Source of the DNA: Allacma fusca
Taxonomy: Eukaryota; Arthropoda; Collembola; Symphypleona; Sminthuridae
Reading direction: 5' to 3'
Length of the DNA: 64,000 nt
Assembly (NCBI GenBank): GCA_947179485.1
Contig: OX359250.1
Span: forward strand, 8,723,873-8,787,872
Shown: positions 61,109-64,000 of the stretch, piece after piece
Layout: each line of letters starts with the position of its first letter
How positions within the stretch are numbered: position 1 is the first letter of the stretch
The notes under the pieces: model-generated
Told to the model about the DNA's origin: nothing
Seen by the model: only the letters and a program-made list of their open reading frames with translations
Databases searched by the model: none
Program-made: the position numbers and the translations under genes

Positions 61109-63804
61109 TTGAGAGCAATTGAAACCCTACTTTGAGACCTAGAATAATGAAGTAAATTATCCGTGGTGGATTAGGAGCTTGAAGATTTGCTACTCTCCAG
61201 CAGGGCTACATTTTTAAAGTGTTGACAAACTTCAATCTGCAATAATTGTTACAGCTACTCCTTGTATCCTTCCATAACTTCAAAGGCCTATCTTTGTTGG
61301 TTGTAAAATTAATGTGAGTTACTGTGTAGGTAGGTATAAGTAATGGCTTGGATTGATTCCACCTGCTTCTGCTCCATCCACTAGACTGTACGCCAACAGC
61401 CCCAGAATTAGTACACATATACTCCAAAACTATGAGGCAAAATGACAATACTTTGTAAAAATATGTAAATTCTAATGGAGATTTCAGGTAGGGACGTTTT
61501 GTATGTAATATTTATTCTGAAATGATTCCGCATTTCTGTATTGTTTTCATTTTCACTACTTAATTAGCTCAAGTTATATACCCATAGTTCAGTTTCTTAA
61601 AGACTAGGCGGCTGGAAAGTCGAAATCGTTTTTTATATGAGTTACTTAATTACATATATAGACGTTCGTATATGAACGGATTTAAGTTAGTTCCCCTTCT
61701 AACATCCAATCATTTCCGTGTGCAATGAATAAATTATTGTCCACTACACAACATGAGCTATATTCTTGAATTATTTGCAATCATTTTCAATTTTGTATTG
61801 AATTAATTATTGTAAGTTCCTTGTGTTTAATACCGTTTGGTAGCGGGAGGATTTCTACCTATATTTTTCTGAGAGTGCTACTCAATCTATAGTAGGGAGT
61901 ACAAAGTATCTATTCTACATAGGAAAGTGTATTTTTGTTTGCGTTACTACTCGGGATGGCCGTCACATACAGTGCTGTATTGCAATACACGTAAAATTAT
62001 ATTGTTATTTGTATGCACACATTCAATAAAATAAACGGTATGAGCTTGATTAGGCTCCGTATTTATTTATTATGTTCGCGAAATTAATGACTGCACTAAC
62101 GGATCCCCTCAACCTGTTTTATGACGGCGGATTTGATTTATTTCGACCTGCATTTTACCAATTTGGAGCTGCCCATTTGGGGTAATTGGTATTGGTCATT
62201 GATGTCGAGTCAGTCTATCTATACGTGACCAATGTAGAAATCCCATGAATCTTCATATAACCTTGTCGATGATGGCAACAACCGCAACCCTGCAAGTCGT
62301 TAAGACAATGCATTAAAAATCCATAATAATTACCATACTTCCAAAATAGTTACAAAGATCAGACTGAACTGGATTCCCACAGTAGACAAACATTGAGTGG
62401 GACTGTGGAAGGCATTGTGTAGAAGTCACCTATGTACCTACAAAAGTCTTCATGACAACGAAAAACTTCTAGAAAGCAAATATCCTATCGGTTCATAGCC
62501 GTGTCATGCAATCTTGTCGTCACCATCTTTTTTTATCCTCGAAGATGGTCATTAAAACACTAATGTTATCACACCCTCTGCACCATTCCTTCAGTAAAAT
62601 AGAATTCATTACATGTCTCGACATACATATGTAGGTATTATGCGTCATAGTGCATAACCCCCCCAACATAAGTTCGAGGTTTGGAGTTTGCATACTCCAT
62701 TCTTGAAAAATCCCAGCCTTCATCTTAACTCTGGGCATGATAATCGAGTCAGATTAACAAATAAAATAGAATGACCTCTGATTCTGTACCCACTCGTACA
62801 GTCCTACTTTGTTATCCCTAATGTTATCTCACCTGCCAGTAGGGAAACAATAGGGAAAAAAACCCTCAGTACTTACAATTTTAATTATTTACAATTTATG
62901 AGCCCAGTAGTCATAAGGACGAATAGATGACAGACATACAGCTGATACACTAAGTTAGGAAAATACTTTTTAATTTTAGCTTCAAAAAACATAACTCATC
63001 ACTTTTGGCTCACATTCCGTTCAAGATAATTTTATCGAACTTTAAGTAGATACAAGAATCTCAGTAAGAACTATCATTTTTCAACTCATTTCATGCCTTT
63101 TTCTAATAATTATTATTATTATCCATGCTGCTACCTACACGTCTATTATTGGAGGTAATGTAAATAGGAGTAGTGACACTATACATCTGCCTTGACATTT
63201 CCTTGATTCTCTCCGCTGCCATGGAACGTCTTCTACCTTGACCCACATAAATGCTTTAATGCTAAATTATTCTTCCTGAACTCATTTATTTGTACTTTTC
63301 CTCAAAAGTTACTCCTTCCGAAAATAAAAAATAAATGTCTACTGGAATTTATTTCTGTAATAATAATTATTATGTAGATAATAATAATTACATAATCATA
63401 CTAGGTACATAATGTTAGACAAATTTATTAGTAAATGTTTGCCCAAGCCCTGTCTGTCGGTTACGCGGGGTGATAAGCTCTCAGAGGCAAGTGACAACAT
63501 TGGCATGGTTGTGTATAATTATTACTAATAGCTTTGCGACATCAAAAATAGTGGTGGGAGTGGGAGTAAGTTACACTGACTACTCAGTTTGAGACAGATA
63601 TAACAATGCGCTAGCAATGAACTTGGAGATTACAACGCGGATGTTGGTTACACAAACTCCAAACGTTGGGGTATAGCTACAAAAACGCTCCGTACAGTCG
63701 CAATCAATCAGTTAACGTAACGTGCTGCTCTTGAAGTTCTTTGCCAGCCAGGCAGGACAGGAACTGACGTGAAGGAACAACTAACAAACTCTGTCCCCGA
63801 AACT
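61109..63804. other. SLC4 3' flank and intergenic DNA
   Basis: No supported gene. Overlapping AATAAA signals at 62025-62035 are candidate SLC4 poly(A) sites about 920 bp past the stop. The short inverted TAATAATAATTATTA repeat near 63355-63395 is low-complexity. The minus-strand ORF at 62520-62738 shows no motif. Confidence 0.55.
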
Positions 63805-63840
63805 ATGGCACTGACGACTCTCAACGAACAGGATTTTAAG
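63805..63840 (+). CDS. Possible first coding exon of an unidentified gene (very uncertain)
   Basis: ATG at 63805 opens MALTTLNEQDFK, followed by AAG|GCAAGA, which could be a GC-type splice donor. Without splicing the frame stops six codons later. The upstream 100 bp is less AT-rich than its surroundings, as in a 5' UTR. The protein is too short to identify and the window ends before any second exon. Confidence 0.2.
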
Positions 63841-64000
63841 GCAAGACCTTTTTGGAACTAACCTTTTCCCAGCATATCCCTCTCCAATGTATATAACTAT
63901 CTGTAGGTATATACTAAAATGCTACAATCCTTGGATTTTTTCTAAAATTCAGGATCCCTCCGACTTGTGACATTTTCCATAGGAAAATAATTTCTCAGTC

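Noticed and set aside
63355-63395. Inverted TAATAATAATTATTA repeat
   Set aside because: It is built entirely of low-complexity TAA/TTA units, so the pairing is not informative.

Overview
This is eukaryotic, almost certainly animal, nuclear DNA. It is AT-rich, its genes are split by many GT-AG introns (often 50-150 bp), and it encodes an AMPA-type glutamate receptor, an excitatory amino-acid transporter and an SLC4 anion exchanger. The compact genes, the PIF/Harbinger and hAT DNA transposons and the style of the proteins suggest an arthropod, perhaps a springtail or other non-holometabolous lineage; that placement is a guess. All gene models below were built by hand from conserved protein motifs plus splice-site and reading-frame agreement. 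In every full model the exon lengths sum to a multiple of three.

Layout: (1) 263-10450 (+) is the 3' part of an AMPA-type ionotropic glutamate receptor: complete ligand-binding and pore regions, with the amino-terminal domain outside the window. (2) 11673-17177 (-) is mitochondrial RNA polymerase (POLRMT), convergent with the receptor; only its initiator exon was not found. (3) 17178-19428 is the divergent upstream region shared by POLRMT and CWC22. (4) 19429-24064 (+) is the splicing factor CWC22, with a huge N-terminal extension of charged tandem repeats. (5) 27509-29024 (+) is a cytosolic 5'-nucleotidase III. (6) 29885-32428 (-) is an SLC1 glutamate/aspartate transporter, convergent with the nucleotidase. 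(7) 33961-34553 (+) is a broken FkbM-type methyltransferase. (8) 34554-45544 is gene-poor and holds microsatellites, a hairpin, dispersed repeats, a 1.95-kb hAT-like element (39789-41739) and one orphan open exon (42156-42383). (9) 45545-61108 (+) is a complete 19-exon SLC4 (AE-type) anion exchanger. Its second intron carries a structurally complete PIF/Harbinger transposon (49358-52688) with an intact Myb-like ORF and an intact DDE nuclease. (10) 61109-64000 is 3' flank, with a possible first exon of another gene at 63805.

The genes form no operon or pathway. The glutamate receptor and glutamate transporter are functionally related, but they lie about 20 kb apart with housekeeping genes between them. 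The most unusual observations are a changed channel-gate motif in the AMPA receptor ([11 protein letters not shown] instead of SYTANLAAFLT), a Glu-to-Thr change at the proton/sulfate-site glutamate of the anion exchanger, the CWC22 repeat expansion, and the two well-delimited DNA transposons.
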